64,000 bases of DNA, taken from contig NC_018013.1 in the NCBI RefSeq assembly GCF_000265385.1, positions 399,001 to 463,000 on the forward strand, read 5' to 3'. The DNA is from Aequorivita sublithincola DSM 14238. Lineage in GTDB: Bacteria > Bacteroidota > Bacteroidia > Flavobacteriales > Flavobacteriaceae. Positions within the stretch are counted from its first letter, which is position 1. Every line of letters begins with the position of its first letter. This document shows positions 32,062-40,948 of this stretch, in pieces. The position numbers were made by a program, and so were the translations under genes. The notes under the pieces are model-generated. The model was not told where the DNA came from and did no database searches. It saw only the letters and a list, made by a program, of their open reading frames with translations.

Positions 32062-33816
32062 ATGAAGCAAGTTTTAGCAATTCTCTGTTGGTCATTTTTT
32101 TTATTTACAACTGTGGCAACCTCTCAAAAAAACAACGATTTAATCATAACTTTTGAATCTTCAAAAGGTTTAAAAACGGCAACTTATGAAGAAGTCATTT
32201 CATATTATTTGGCTTTGGAAAAGAAATTTTCCTCAATAGCTGTTTATGAAGTTGGACAGACAGATAGTGGCTTTCCATTACATTTGATAGTTTTTGACCC
32301 TAGTAATACGAAGCGGGAGATTTCAAAAGAAACCTTCTCAAAAAACGGAAAAAATCTATTACTCATAAACAACGGAATCCATCCTGGTGAGCCAGACGGA
32401 ATAGATGCATCAATGCTACTTTTTCGTGATTTTGCCGAAAAGAAAATACCATCTCCAAAAAACACAATTATTGCTACAATTCCAGTTTATAATATTGGTG
32501 GAGCGTTAAATAGAAATAGTACAAGCCGTACGAATCAAAACGGACCTGAAGAATACGGTTTCCGAGGAAACGCAAGAAATTATGATTTGAACCGTGATTT
32601 TATAAAAAACGACACTAAAAACGCCAGAGCTTTTGCTGAAATTTTTCATTGGCTGAATCCTGATTTGTTTATAGACAATCATGTTAGCAATGGCGCGGAC
32701 TATCAATATATTCTTACCCATCTTTTTACGCAGCACAACAAATTAGGAGGCGAATTAGGGAAGTATCTACATACTTCATTTATGCCACAGATTGAAGATT
32801 CGCTTCATCAAAAAAACTGGGATATTACTCCTTACGTAAACGTTTTCAACCGAGTGCCAGAAAAAGGTTTTTCGCAGTTTATGGATTCGCCACGTTACGC
32901 AAGCGGTTACACAACATTGTTCAATACATTGGGATTAACAGTTGAAACCCATATGCTAAAACCCTATAAGCAAAGAGTTCAAGGCACATATAAACTAATG
33001 AAAACCTTTATAAATATCGCCGATGCGGATGCTTCAAAAATTAAAACGCTACGCAAAAATTCGTTTGAAAAATACAAAGTATGTAGCTACTACCCTCTCT
33101 CTTGGGAAGTAGATTCGTCAAAAACTTCAATACTTAATTTTAAAGGTTTTGAAGGGAAAATGATACCGAGCAAAATTACCGGAGCCGAACGCTTAAAGTA
33201 TTATCGAGATAAGCCTTTCACAAAAGATGTTACTTATTACAATTATTTTAAAGCGATGGATTCTGTCTCAGTTCCTTCCGCTTATATTGTTCCAAAAGGA
33301 TATTGGAACATTATTGACCTTTTGAAATTTAATAAAATTGAATTCGCAGAAATTCAAAAAGACACAATAATTGCTGCGGAAGTTTACAGAATAAAAAGTT
33401 TTGAAACCGTGAAGAATCCGTTTGAAGGCCACTATCTTCATTATAAAACTGAAGTAACAACAAACAAAGAAAATGTTTCAGTAAAAAAAGGAGATATTTT
33501 AGTAAAAACCCAACAACAAGGAGTCCGTTATCTATTGGAAACATTGGAACCATCCGCTCCTGATTCTTTTTTCAATTGGAACTTTTTCGACGCAATTCTT
33601 CAACAAAAAGAAGGTTTCTCACCTTACATTTGGGAAGATATGGCTGAAAAATTTCTAAATGAGAATCCTGAAATCAAAAAAGAATTTGAAACCAAAAAGC
33701 AAAATGAGCCTAATTTTGCAAAAAACTGGTATTTACAGTTGGACTGGATTCACAAACAATCGCCTAATTACGAAAAATCACACCTCCGTTATCCTATCGT
33801 TCGGGTGGGTGGTTAG
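32062..33816 (+). CDS. M14-family zinc carboxypeptidase-like protein
   Basis: The ATG at 32062 gives a signal peptide (MKQVLAILCWSFFLFTTVATS) and a 584-residue product. An open reading frame continues upstream to 31867 but overlaps the kelch gene and its terminator, so it is not used. The zinc site of M14 peptidases is visible: HPGEPDG (His and Glu), then FIDNHVSNGAD (His), and the catalytic Glu in LTVETHML. It would trim peptides outside the inner membrane. Its last 39 bases overlap the Nudix gene on the other strand. Confidence 0.88.
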   Translation: MKQVLAILCWSFFLFTTVATSQKNNDLIITFESSKGLKTATYEEVISYYLALEKKFSSIAVYEVGQTDSGFPLHLIVFDPSNTKREISKETFSKNGKNLLLINNGIHPGEPDGIDASMLLFRDFAEKKIPSPKNTIIATIPVYNIGGALNRNSTSRTNQNGPEEYGFRGNARNYDLNRDFIKNDTKNARAFAEIFHWLNPDLFIDNHVSNGADYQYILTHLFTQHNKLGGELGKYLHTSFMPQIEDSLHQKNWDITPYVNVFNRVPEKGFSQFMDSPRYASGYTTLFNTLGLTVETHMLKPYKQRVQGTYKLMKTFINIADADASKIKTLRKNSFEKYKVCSYYPLSWEVDSSKTSILNFKGFEGKMIPSKITGAERLKYYRDKPFTKDVTYYNYFKAMDSVSVPSAYIVPKGYWNIIDLLKFNKIEFAEIQKDTIIAAEVYRIKSFETVKNPFEGHYLHYKTEVTTNKENVSVKKGDILVKTQQQGVRYLLETLEPSAPDSFFNWNFFDAILQQKEGFSPYIWEDMAEKFLNENPEIKKEFETKKQNEPNFAKNWYLQLDWIHKQSPNYEKSHLRYPIVRVGG

Positions 33817-34407
33817 ATATTCCTTTGGGAAAAGTAGTTTTATGTTTTCGTAAGAGTCTTGTAGCGCCGTCTGCGATTTTTCAAAATTCTTCCACTTCAC
33901 TTTTTTAATTCCTTCTTGTGCTTCAGGGATCAACGGACCGTCATAGTCGCTGAACATTTCGTACCAATAAGTTATTTTCAATCGGAACTTATCGTTCCTT
34001 TTAAAAACGTGATACGTTTTCATAATGAAATCACGAATTTCAAGGTCCTTCACGCCAGTTTCTTCAACAACTTCACGAATGGCGGCTTCTTGGTAGGTTT
34101 CTCCTTTTTCAACTTTTCCTTTTGGAAGGTCCCATTTTTTGTTTCTTCGAATAAAAAGAATCTCCTTTTTACTGTTGTAAACCAGTCCGCCAGCGGCTTC
34201 AACTACTTTTATTTTCTTCCGAAGAAAACGTTCCAATTTTTCTGCATTTTTGTGATATAAGTTCACGTAAAGCAGTTCGCCGTTGTTTATTTTCTTTACC
34301 AATTTCTTAAAACGAGCCTGTTTTAAAGGAATGGTAGTGTAGTGCTCCCCAATATTTTCTTCAGTAGAAAGAATTATAGGAATATCTTTTACAAAAACTT
34401 TATACAT
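33778..34407 (-). CDS. Nudix hydrolase
   Basis: From the ATG at 34407 the product has 209 residues and begins MYKVFVKDIPIILSTEENIG. The Nudix box GKVEKGETYQEAAIREVVEETG fits GX5EX7REUXEEXGU. An N-terminal segment of about 60 residues is typical of the Bacteroidota subgroup. The reading frame extends to 34530, but that part lies inside pyrE and is not family-like. It hydrolyses a nucleoside-diphosphate-linked substrate, not identified. Only seven bases separate it from divergent pyrE. Confidence 0.9.
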   Translation of the reverse strand: MYKVFVKDIPIILSTEENIGEHYTTIPLKQARFKKLVKKINNGELLYVNLYHKNAEKLERFLRKKIKVVEAAGGLVYNSKKEILFIRRNKKWDLPKGKVEKGETYQEAAIREVVEETGVKDLEIRDFIMKTYHVFKRNDKFRLKITYWYEMFSDYDGPLIPEAQEGIKKVKWKNFEKSQTALQDSYENIKLLFPKEYLTTHPNDRITEV

Positions 34408-34410
34408 TTG
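34403..34410 (+). promoter_or_regulatory. Candidate pyrE -7 element overlapping the Nudix start codon
   Basis: TACATTTG matches TAnnTTTG exactly and ends four bases before the pyrE ATG. If used, transcription would start at about the ATG, giving a nearly leaderless message. No -33 TTTG is present, so this is tentative. Confidence 0.3.
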
Positions 34411-34414
34411 TACA

Positions 34415-35056
34415 ATGATATTAAACAAAGAAACGGCGCAAAAAACCGCTGCCTTGCTATTGCAAATTAATGCAATTAAATTGCAACCACAAAACCCTTT
34501 TACTTGGGCATCGGGATGGAAATCTCCCATTTACTGTGATAATCGCGTTACGCTTTCCTATCCAACCATACGAAATTACATTCGTGAAAACCTCTCAAAA
34601 CAAATTGAAGAAATCTACGGAAAGCCCGAAATGATTGCGGGTGTGGCTACAGGAGCCATTGGTATTGGGGCATTAGTGGCAGACTATTTGAACGTTCCTT
34701 TTTGCTATGTGCGCCCAGAAGCAAAAGGACACGGACGCCAAAATAAAATTGAAGGACATTTAGAAAAAAATACCAACGTAATTGTTGTTGAAGACCTCAT
34801 AAGTACAGGTAAAAGTAGCCTGATGGCTGTTGAATCAATAAAAGAAGCAAATGCGAATGTGAAGGGAATGGTAGCTATTTTCAGTTACGGTTTTAATACT
34901 GCGGAAGAAAATTTTAAGAATGCAAATGTTACTTTGAACACGTTAAGCAATTATGAAATGTTGCTAGAGGAGGCGGAAAAATCTAAATATATTAATGCTG
35001 AAGAAGCCACGTTGCTTTCTGAATGGCAAGAGAATCCTGCAATATGGGGGCAATAA
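34415..35056 (+). CDS. pyrE: Orotate phosphoribosyltransferase
   Basis: A full-length 213-residue enzyme that joins orotate and PRPP to OMP, the substrate of PyrF. The PRPP loop VVVEDLISTGKSS and the flexible catalytic loop RPEAKGHGRQNKIEG are clear. FTWASGWKSPIYCDNR is also typical. It is divergent from the Nudix gene and followed by a START-like gene after a low-complexity spacer. Confidence 0.96.
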   Translation: MILNKETAQKTAALLLQINAIKLQPQNPFTWASGWKSPIYCDNRVTLSYPTIRNYIRENLSKQIEEIYGKPEMIAGVATGAIGIGALVADYLNVPFCYVRPEAKGHGRQNKIEGHLEKNTNVIVVEDLISTGKSSLMAVESIKEANANVKGMVAIFSYGFNTAEENFKNANVTLNTLSNYEMLLEEAEKSKYINAEEATLLSEWQENPAIWGQ

Positions 35057-35164
35057 GTGTTCAGTCTCAGTGTTCAGTCTCAGTAAACTAAACTCATCGA
35101 CTTCTCAACTCATAAACTCATCAACTTTTAAACTTTTAAACTTTTAAACCCATAAACTTTTCAA
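35057..35164. repeat. Low-complexity spacer of AAACTTTT-type repeats
   Basis: About ten imperfect copies of a CATAAACTTTT/CTTTTAAA unit of 9-10 bases lie between pyrE and the next gene, after two GTTCAGTCTCAGT units. No gene or terminator is visible. Similar short-period tracts with other units occur at 21930-22020, 24601-24655, 25487-25520 and 26101-26170. Confidence 0.6.
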
Positions 35165-35557
35165 ATGAAACTAAACAGCAAAAAAGTAACCGTTCAAAAA
35201 TCACCCGCAGACCTTTGTGATTATTTGGCAGATGTAAAGAATTTTGAAACCTTAATGCCTGAGAACATCAGCAAATTTGAGGTTATTAGAGAAAACGCTT
35301 TTGTTTTCGCATTGAAAGGAATGCCAGAAATTGCCTTGGAAGTAAAAGAAGTTGTAAAACCAAATAAGGTAGTTTTAGGAGCAATAAGCGACAAAATTCC
35401 ATTCTCATTAACGGGAAATATTGAGGAAGTTTCTGAAAATACTTCAACCGTAGAATTACTTTTTGAAGGTGAATTCAACACTATGATGGCGATGATGGTG
35501 AAAGGACCGATTTCAAAATTTATTGAAACGCTGGCGTCAAATTTGGAGCAGGTTTAA
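35165..35557 (+). CDS. START-like/SRPBCC-fold protein
   Basis: The 130-residue protein begins MKLNSKKVTVQKSPADLCDY and continues LADVKNFETLMPENI, typical of the helix-grip SRPBCC fold where a first strand leads into two short helices. It ends with a long C-terminal helix (ISKFIETLASNLEQV). Such proteins hold a hydrophobic ligand; nothing shows which. It lies between pyrE and birA and converges with birA with 23 bases between the stops. Confidence 0.8.
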   Translation: MKLNSKKVTVQKSPADLCDYLADVKNFETLMPENISKFEVIRENAFVFALKGMPEIALEVKEVVKPNKVVLGAISDKIPFSLTGNIEEVSENTSTVELLFEGEFNTMMAMMVKGPISKFIETLASNLEQV

Positions 35558-35580
35558 GGTTTTCGATTTCACTTTCAATT

Positions 35581-36312
35581 TCAATATACCATTTTCACTT
35601 CCTTCAGCTGAAACTGCTGCAGCAAACCATTTTCAGTTTCAACCAAAAGCGCTCCTATTTCGGAAACGCCTTTTATAATTCCGTTGAAATTTAATCCTTG
35701 CGGAGTCTCAAAAACTGAAATCAATTCCTTTCGGAATAAGTTGTCTTCATAAATCGCTTTAATTTCAATGAAATCATCTATCGAAAGATTTTGCAAATTT
35801 TTAAAAACAATTTCTAAAACTGAATGAAACACTTCGTCTAACTGAAAAGTTCTTCCTGTTTCAAGTTTCATAGAACTTGCTTGTGGTAAATTTGGAAAAT
35901 TGGTTTCATTCACATTGAGACCAATTCCAATAACTGAATACTTTACAAGACTGCCTTCCAGCACGTTTTCAATTAAAATCCCGCCAATTTTCTTATTGTC
36001 TGACAATATGTCGTTAGGCCATTTTATTGAAACATCAGGAATATTAAGGCTTTTTAGCGCTTCTGAAATAGCCAAAGAAACCGCCATAGAGATCATAAAT
36101 TGTTTATCAATCTCAACCGCTTCAAACCTCTTAAATATACTGAAGGTAAGGCTTTGCCCTTCCCTAGACAACCATCCGTTACCCATTTGTCCACGACCAG
36201 AAAGTTGGTGGTTTGTATGTACCACAGTTTCATCAGGCAGTTCCGTTTCCTTCACCAACCGTTTTAAGTAGGTATTGGTGGAATCAGTGGCACTAAGTTT
36301 GATTATCTTCAA
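35581..36312 (-). CDS. birA: Biotin--[acetyl-CoA-carboxylase] ligase
   Basis: The 243-residue enzyme attaches biotin to carboxylase subunits through biotinyl-AMP. It shows GRGQMGNGWLSREGQSL (the biotinyl-AMP loop), SIKWPNDILSDNKKIGGIL and a small C-terminal SH3-like domain. The N-terminal winged-helix of E. coli BirA is absent, so it is a ligase only and not a repressor. It is divergent from rsfS across 90 bases. Confidence 0.94.
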   Translation of the reverse strand: MKIIKLSATDSTNTYLKRLVKETELPDETVVHTNHQLSGRGQMGNGWLSREGQSLTFSIFKRFEAVEIDKQFMISMAVSLAISEALKSLNIPDVSIKWPNDILSDNKKIGGILIENVLEGSLVKYSVIGIGLNVNETNFPNLPQASSMKLETGRTFQLDEVFHSVLEIVFKNLQNLSIDDFIEIKAIYEDNLFRKELISVFETPQGLNFNGIIKGVSEIGALLVETENGLLQQFQLKEVKMVY

Positions 36313-36369
36313 AACAGAAAATTAAGTTTAGTATTACGTTATTAAAGGCTTCAAGAAACAAAAAAGTAA

Positions 36370-36377
36370 TAACTTTG
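36370..36377 (+). promoter_or_regulatory. Candidate -7 element of the rsfS-ftsH unit
   Basis: TAACTTTG matches TAnnTTTG exactly, 25 bases ahead of the rsfS ATG. No clear -33 TTTG. Confidence 0.45.
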
Positions 36378-36402
36378 CGGCCAAAGAAAAGAAAAATAAT
36401 TA

Positions 36403-36774
36403 ATGCAGAAAAAACAAGCAGGAACAGATCAACTTATTGCCGAAATAATAAGAGGAATTGAAGATGTAAAAGGGCAGGATATAGAAATTCTAGACCTTCG
36501 AGAAATAGAAAATACAGTTTGCGACTATTTTATAATATGCAATGGTACTAGTAACACACAAGTAAACGCCATTGTGAACTCCGTTAGAAGATCCGTAAGT
36601 AAAGCTTTAAAAGAAAATCCGTGGCACGTTGAAGGCAGCGACAACTCGGAGTGGATTCTTATGGACTACGTGCACGTAGTTGTTCACGTTTTTCAAAAGC
36701 ATATTCGCGAGTTTTATGATATTGAAGGACTTTGGGGCGATGCAAAATCGGTTAAAATAGAAACAACAAACTAA
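36403..36774 (+). CDS. rsfS: Ribosomal silencing factor RsfS
   Basis: The 123-residue protein belongs to the RsfS/DUF143 family, which binds ribosomal protein L14 and blocks subunit joining when nutrients are short. Recognised segments are IEILDLREIE, CDYFIICNGTSNTQV and WHVEGSDNSEWILMDYVHVVVHVF. It lies 15 bases ahead of ftsH, and this order (birA, rsfS, ftsH) is common in Flavobacteriia. Confidence 0.95.
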   Translation: MQKKQAGTDQLIAEIIRGIEDVKGQDIEILDLREIENTVCDYFIICNGTSNTQVNAIVNSVRRSVSKALKENPWHVEGSDNSEWILMDYVHVVVHVFQKHIREFYDIEGLWGDAKSVKIETTN

Positions 36775-36789
36775 AAAGAAAACAGCCAC

Positions 36790-38748
36790 ATGGCCGAAGA
36801 AAATAAAAGTAAAAAGAAGAACGAATCAAAGAAGCCTAAACCAACTTACTATTGGATTTATGGAGCAATAATTTTATTGTTTTTAGGGCTTCAGATTTTT
36901 GGCGGTGGCAGTTGGTCACAACCTGCAAAGACCAATCAAGCTAAGTTTGAGGAGTTTCTGAAATCTGGCGACGTAGAGAAAGTAGATATAATCAACAAAA
37001 AGATTGCAAAGGTTTACTTAACTCCAGACGCTAAAAAGAAAACGATTCACGCTAAAAAAGATAAGCTTCCATCCTTTATGGAAGCAGGTCCTAATGATCC
37101 TGATTATCAATTCGAATTTGGTGATCTTCAACTTTTTCAAAAGGATTTTCAAGAAATAAAAGCAGAAAACAATTTACCAGCAACCTTAAACTTTGACACA
37201 GAGAACAACGTTTGGGGCGATATATTGATGGGCATCTTGCCTTTCGTAATCATTATTGGTATCTGGATTTTTATAATGCGGAAAATGTCTTCAGGCGCCG
37301 GTGGCGGTCCAGGTGGGCAACTTTTCAACATAGGAAAATCTAAAGCAAAACTTTTTGACGAAAAAACTGATGTAAAGACTTCTTTTAAAGATGTCGCAGG
37401 TTTAGAAGGTGCAAAAGAAGAAGTTCAGGAAATTGTAGATTTCTTGAAACAACCTGAAAAATATACTGCTTTGGGTGGTAAAATACCTAAGGGAGCATTA
37501 CTTGTAGGCCCTCCTGGAACAGGTAAAACTCTTTTAGCAAAAGCTGTTGCGGGTGAAGCTAAAGTTCCATTCTTCTCTCTTTCGGGTTCAGATTTTGTTG
37601 AAATGTTTGTGGGTGTGGGAGCTTCTCGTGTTCGTGACCTTTTCAAACAAGCGAAAGACAAATCACCAGCAATTATTTTTATTGATGAAATTGACGCTAT
37701 TGGTCGTGCCCGTGGGAAAAACAATTTCTCTGGAAGTAATGATGAACGTGAAAATACCTTAAACCAACTTCTTACCGAGATGGACGGTTTCGGCACCAAT
37801 ACAAACGTAATTGTAATTGCCGCAACTAACCGAGCAGATGTTCTTGATAAAGCTTTGATGCGTGCCGGTCGTTTTGACAGACAGATATATGTAGATCTTC
37901 CAGACGTTCGCGAACGTAAAGAAATATTTGAAGTGCATTTGCGCCCAATTAAAAAAGATGAAGGTTTAGACACCGATTTTCTTGCAAAACAAACCCCAGG
38001 GTTTTCTGGAGCAGATATTGCAAATGTCTGTAATGAAGCAGCATTGATTGCGGCTCGTTTTGGAAAAAAATCAGTTGGTAAGCAAGATTTCCTAGATGCT
38101 GTTGATAGAATTGTTGGTGGTCTTGAAAAGAAAAACAAAATAATGACCGTAGCCGAAAAACGCGCCATTGCTTTCCACGAAGCAGGTCACGCTACTGTAA
38201 GCTGGATGCTTGAGCACGCTGCGCCACTAGTGAAAGTCACTATTGTACCTCGTGGACAGTCTTTAGGTGCCGCTTGGTATTTGCCAGAAGAACGTCTTAT
38301 TATCCATCCAGAACAAATGCTGGACGAAATGTGTGCAGCCCTTGGTGGTCGTGCCGCAGAAAAGGTAATATTTAACCGTATTTCTACAGGAGCATTGAGC
38401 GATTTAGAAAAAGTGACCAAACAAGCTCGTGCTATGGTTACCATTTATGGATTAAACGATAAAATTGGAAACCTTACGTATTACGACAGCAGCGGACAGT
38501 CTGAATACAATTTCAGCAAGCCTTACAGTGAAAAAACGGCTGAACTAATAGACAAGGAAATCTCTGCGCTTATTGAAAGTCAATACGATCGTGCTGTTAA
38601 GCTTTTGGAAGACAACAAAGATAAATTGACCGAGTTGGCGAACGTGCTTTTAGAAAAAGAAGTGATTTTTAAGGATAACCTCCAAAAAATATTTGGTGAT
38701 CGTCCTTTCGCAATACCAGAAGAAGTATCAAGAGAGGCGACAACATAA
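36790..38748 (+). CDS. ftsH: ATP-dependent zinc metalloprotease FtsH
   Basis: The 652-residue membrane protease has helices at about residues 22-38 and 147-163 flanking a periplasmic domain. Its AAA+ module has Walker A GPPGTGKT (240-247), Walker B FIDEIDA (297-303), an arginine-finger region (RAGRFDRQ) and the zinc site HEAGH (463-467). It degrades unfolded and regulatory membrane proteins. It follows rsfS closely and probably shares its promoter. A 247-codon open frame on the opposite strand is a coding shadow. Confidence 0.97.
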   Translation: MAEENKSKKKNESKKPKPTYYWIYGAIILLFLGLQIFGGGSWSQPAKTNQAKFEEFLKSGDVEKVDIINKKIAKVYLTPDAKKKTIHAKKDKLPSFMEAGPNDPDYQFEFGDLQLFQKDFQEIKAENNLPATLNFDTENNVWGDILMGILPFVIIIGIWIFIMRKMSSGAGGGPGGQLFNIGKSKAKLFDEKTDVKTSFKDVAGLEGAKEEVQEIVDFLKQPEKYTALGGKIPKGALLVGPPGTGKTLLAKAVAGEAKVPFFSLSGSDFVEMFVGVGASRVRDLFKQAKDKSPAIIFIDEIDAIGRARGKNNFSGSNDERENTLNQLLTEMDGFGTNTNVIVIAATNRADVLDKALMRAGRFDRQIYVDLPDVRERKEIFEVHLRPIKKDEGLDTDFLAKQTPGFSGADIANVCNEAALIAARFGKKSVGKQDFLDAVDRIVGGLEKKNKIMTVAEKRAIAFHEAGHATVSWMLEHAAPLVKVTIVPRGQSLGAAWYLPEERLIIHPEQMLDEMCAALGGRAAEKVIFNRISTGALSDLEKVTKQARAMVTIYGLNDKIGNLTYYDSSGQSEYNFSKPYSEKTAELIDKEISALIESQYDRAVKLLEDNKDKLTELANVLLEKEVIFKDNLQKIFGDRPFAIPEEVSREATT

Positions 38749-38815
38749 AGTTGCCTCTTTGAATTTCGATTTGAAACTTTGTTTTTTTGCTAACATAACT
38801 TAAATATAGATTTTA

Positions 38816-38823
38816 TATATTTG
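38816..38823 (+). promoter_or_regulatory. Candidate -7 element of the LUD-cdsA-psd operon
   Basis: TATATTTG is an exact TAnnTTTG. A TTTG at 38786-38789 lies 26 bases ahead, a little too far for the usual spacing. Transcription would start near 38830, just ahead of a seven-codon upstream ORF. Confidence 0.5.
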
Positions 38824-38838
38824 AAGTTTAACGCAAAT

Positions 38839-38862
38839 ATGAACTCCTCAATTCATTATTAA
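38839..38862 (+). other. Seven-codon upstream ORF overlapping the LUD start (TAATG)
   Basis: ATG 38839 reads MNSSIHY and stops with TAA at 38860-38862. The last A is the first base of the LUD gene's ATG. The arrangement would allow termination-reinitiation coupling. It begins about nine bases after the predicted transcription start, which fits a translated leader peptide. Chance remains possible for so short an ORF. Confidence 0.35.
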
Positions 38863-39473
38863 TGAGTCTACTTAAAAGACTTTTAAATCCTAACTACAAG
38901 TCGGACGAAAAGGCCAAACAAGCCGATAAAGCCGACCGAAGCAGTTATTTCCCAGAACAGAAACTCCCTATAGACGAAAAATTCACCTTTAATTTCAAAA
39001 ATAACGGTGGTAAATTTATTTATTGTGAAGATTGGGAGGACATCTCTGAGGCGTTTGATAATATAATGCTCGAAAACGATTGGTATGAACAGAATGTGTT
39101 TTGTGTGAACGAAATGCTAACTAAGAAATTTGATGGCTTCAATCTTAACTTCACAAAAAATACAGATTCAAAATTCTTTTTCTCAACTTGTGAATCCTTG
39201 GTTTCAACCAATGGTTCCATTTTATTGTCTTCAAACCAAATAAAGGAAAAAAAGTTAAGCGAACTTCCTTCAAACTTTATCATTTTTGCCACCACAAGTC
39301 AAATTGTAGAAACTATTAGCGAAGGTTTGCGCAAGATAAAAAATCAAAGCACTGGTTACATTCCTAGCAACATTACTACCATTCAAGACTTTGAAACCGA
39401 AAAAGAAAAGGATTTTATGAGTTATGGAAGTAGCGCAAAAAACCTATATTTGTTGCTACTGGAAGACTTATAA
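38862..39473 (+). CDS. LUD domain protein (LutC-like)
   Basis: The 203-residue product carries the LUD-family segment TCESLVSTNGSILLSSNQ, as in LutC/YkgG, proteins of lactate oxidation complexes. LutA and LutB are not nearby and the protein lacks cysteines of an iron-sulfur partner in that role. In Bacteroidota this stand-alone form is regularly next to cdsA. Its stop lies one base before the cdsA ATG, so both are translated from one message. Function in this setting is unknown. Confidence 0.85.
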   Translation: MSLLKRLLNPNYKSDEKAKQADKADRSSYFPEQKLPIDEKFTFNFKNNGGKFIYCEDWEDISEAFDNIMLENDWYEQNVFCVNEMLTKKFDGFNLNFTKNTDSKFFFSTCESLVSTNGSILLSSNQIKEKKLSELPSNFIIFATTSQIVETISEGLRKIKNQSTGYIPSNITTIQDFETEKEKDFMSYGSSAKNLYLLLLEDL

Positions 39474-39474
39474 T

Positions 39475-40308
39475 ATGAAGGAAATTCTCGTACGAACCCT
39501 CTCGGGCGTATTATACATTTCGATCATCATTTTTGCAATGTTCACCTCGCGCGAGTGGTTTATGGGGCTCTTCTTTGTACTCGCTATTATTACTCTTAGC
39601 GAATTTCTAAAACTTGTACATCTCACCAGTTATATAGCTTATTTCCTGCTTGCCGCTTCCTTTTATTTTTTGAGTTACGAAGTATTTGCAACTAATGCAG
39701 TTTATCTCCTATTGATTCTAAGTGGTTTTGTAAACCTATTTCTATTGAAAGATGTGCTTTGGACAAGCAAAATCCCGATGTTTGAAAAGAAGAAATACAT
39801 CACCGTTATGTTCTACATCATTAGCGGCTTCGTATTTCTAACCTTAATACCTGTTATGAATATTGATGGCAGATTTATGCCAGAAATAATAGTTGCGGTT
39901 TTCGTGTTAATTTGGAGCAACGATACCTTTGCCTACCTCATCGGTTCCAAATTTGGAAAACATAAATTGTTAGAACGAATTTCACCCAAAAAGACCATAG
40001 AAGGTTTTGTTGGTGGTTTGTTGGGTGCTCTTTTGGCGGGATTTGTTATCTTTAAAGTTTTAGAAAATTATAGCCCATTGGATGCCGAAAAGTATCCGCT
40101 ATGGGTTTGGATTGTGATGGCTATAATCGTTGCTATTTTTGGAACAATTGGCGATTTGATTCAATCAAAGTTTAAAAGACAGGCTGGAGTTAAAGACAGT
40201 GGTATCATTATGCCCGGACACGGAGGATTGTATGACCGACTGGATAGTATTATTTACGCTAGTCCTTTTGTATATGCATTTTTATTAATTGTTGACAATG
40301 TTTCATAA
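39475..40308 (+). CDS. cdsA: Phosphatidate cytidylyltransferase
   Basis: From the ATG at 39475 the 277-residue membrane enzyme begins MKEILVRTLSGVLYISIIIF. It makes CDP-diacylglycerol from phosphatidate and CTP. The family signature is in the second half: SPKKTIEGFVGGLLGA and then SKFKRQAGVKDSGIIMPGHGGLYDRLDS. About eight membrane helices are expected. A frame start at 39424 lies inside the LUD gene and is not used. It overlaps psd by 11 bases. Confidence 0.95.
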   Translation: MKEILVRTLSGVLYISIIIFAMFTSREWFMGLFFVLAIITLSEFLKLVHLTSYIAYFLLAASFYFLSYEVFATNAVYLLLILSGFVNLFLLKDVLWTSKIPMFEKKKYITVMFYIISGFVFLTLIPVMNIDGRFMPEIIVAVFVLIWSNDTFAYLIGSKFGKHKLLERISPKKTIEGFVGGLLGALLAGFVIFKVLENYSPLDAEKYPLWVWIVMAIIVAIFGTIGDLIQSKFKRQAGVKDSGIIMPGHGGLYDRLDSIIYASPFVYAFLLIVDNVS

Positions 40309-40948
40309 AGAAGGTTTCAAAATTATTTTTATAGCGCTGGTCATTGTTATCGGGCTTAGTCTTTTAGCAAATGTATTTGTTGAAAACCCTACTATTCGCG
40401 GCGGTGTTATTATTTCACTTATAATACTTTTGCTCTTGGTTTTGCAGTTCTTTAGAAATCCGAAGCGCAACTTTTTAGTGAGTCCAGAACAAGTGCTTTC
40501 CTCTGTTGATGGAAAAGTTGTGGTTATTGAAGAAGTTTTTGAAAAGGAATATTTCAACGAAAAAAGATTACAGGTTTCCGTTTTTATGAGCCCGATAAAC
40601 GTACACATAACTCGATATCCAGTAGCCGGAAAAGTAGTTTATAGCAAATACCACCCAGGAAAATTCTTGGTGGCTTGGCATCCAAAATCTTCTGAAGAAA
40701 ACGAACGTACAACTGTTGTAGTTAAAAATGAAGCTTTTGGAGACGTATTGTTTAGACAGATTGCTGGAGCTTTGGCGAAGCGAATTGTGAATTATGCTGA
40801 AGTGAACCAAGAAGTAGAACAAGCCTCAGATAGCGGATTCATTAAATTTGGGTCGCGAGTAGATATTTACCTTCCATTAGATGCCAAAGTAAAAGTGACA
40901 CTCAACCAAAAAGTAAAAGGAGGAATTTCAATTATAGCTGAAAAATAA
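40298..40948 (+). CDS. psd: Phosphatidylserine decarboxylase
   Basis: From the ATG at 40298 the protein has 216 residues: two N-terminal helices (GFKIIFIALVIVIGLSLLANVF), then the catalytic part. The self-cleavage site giving the pyruvoyl group is most likely the GS in FIKFGSRVDIYLPLDA. MSPINVHITRYPVAGKV contains the conserved histidine. It makes phosphatidylethanolamine, the main lipid of these bacteria, one step after CdsA and PssA. TTG at 40289 is an alternative start. It shares TAATG with the next gene. Confidence 0.94.
   Translation: MFHKEGFKIIFIALVIVIGLSLLANVFVENPTIRGGVIISLIILLLLVLQFFRNPKRNFLVSPEQVLSSVDGKVVVIEEVFEKEYFNEKRLQVSVFMSPINVHITRYPVAGKVVYSKYHPGKFLVAWHPKSSEENERTTVVVKNEAFGDVLFRQIAGALAKRIVNYAEVNQEVEQASDSGFIKFGSRVDIYLPLDAKVKVTLNQKVKGGISIIAEK

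Noticed and set aside
37425..38168. A 247-codon open frame on the minus strand inside ftsH
   Set aside because: It is the opposite-strand shadow of a highly conserved gene. The peptide is rich in Ser, Arg and Phe without any family pattern, and it has no promoter.
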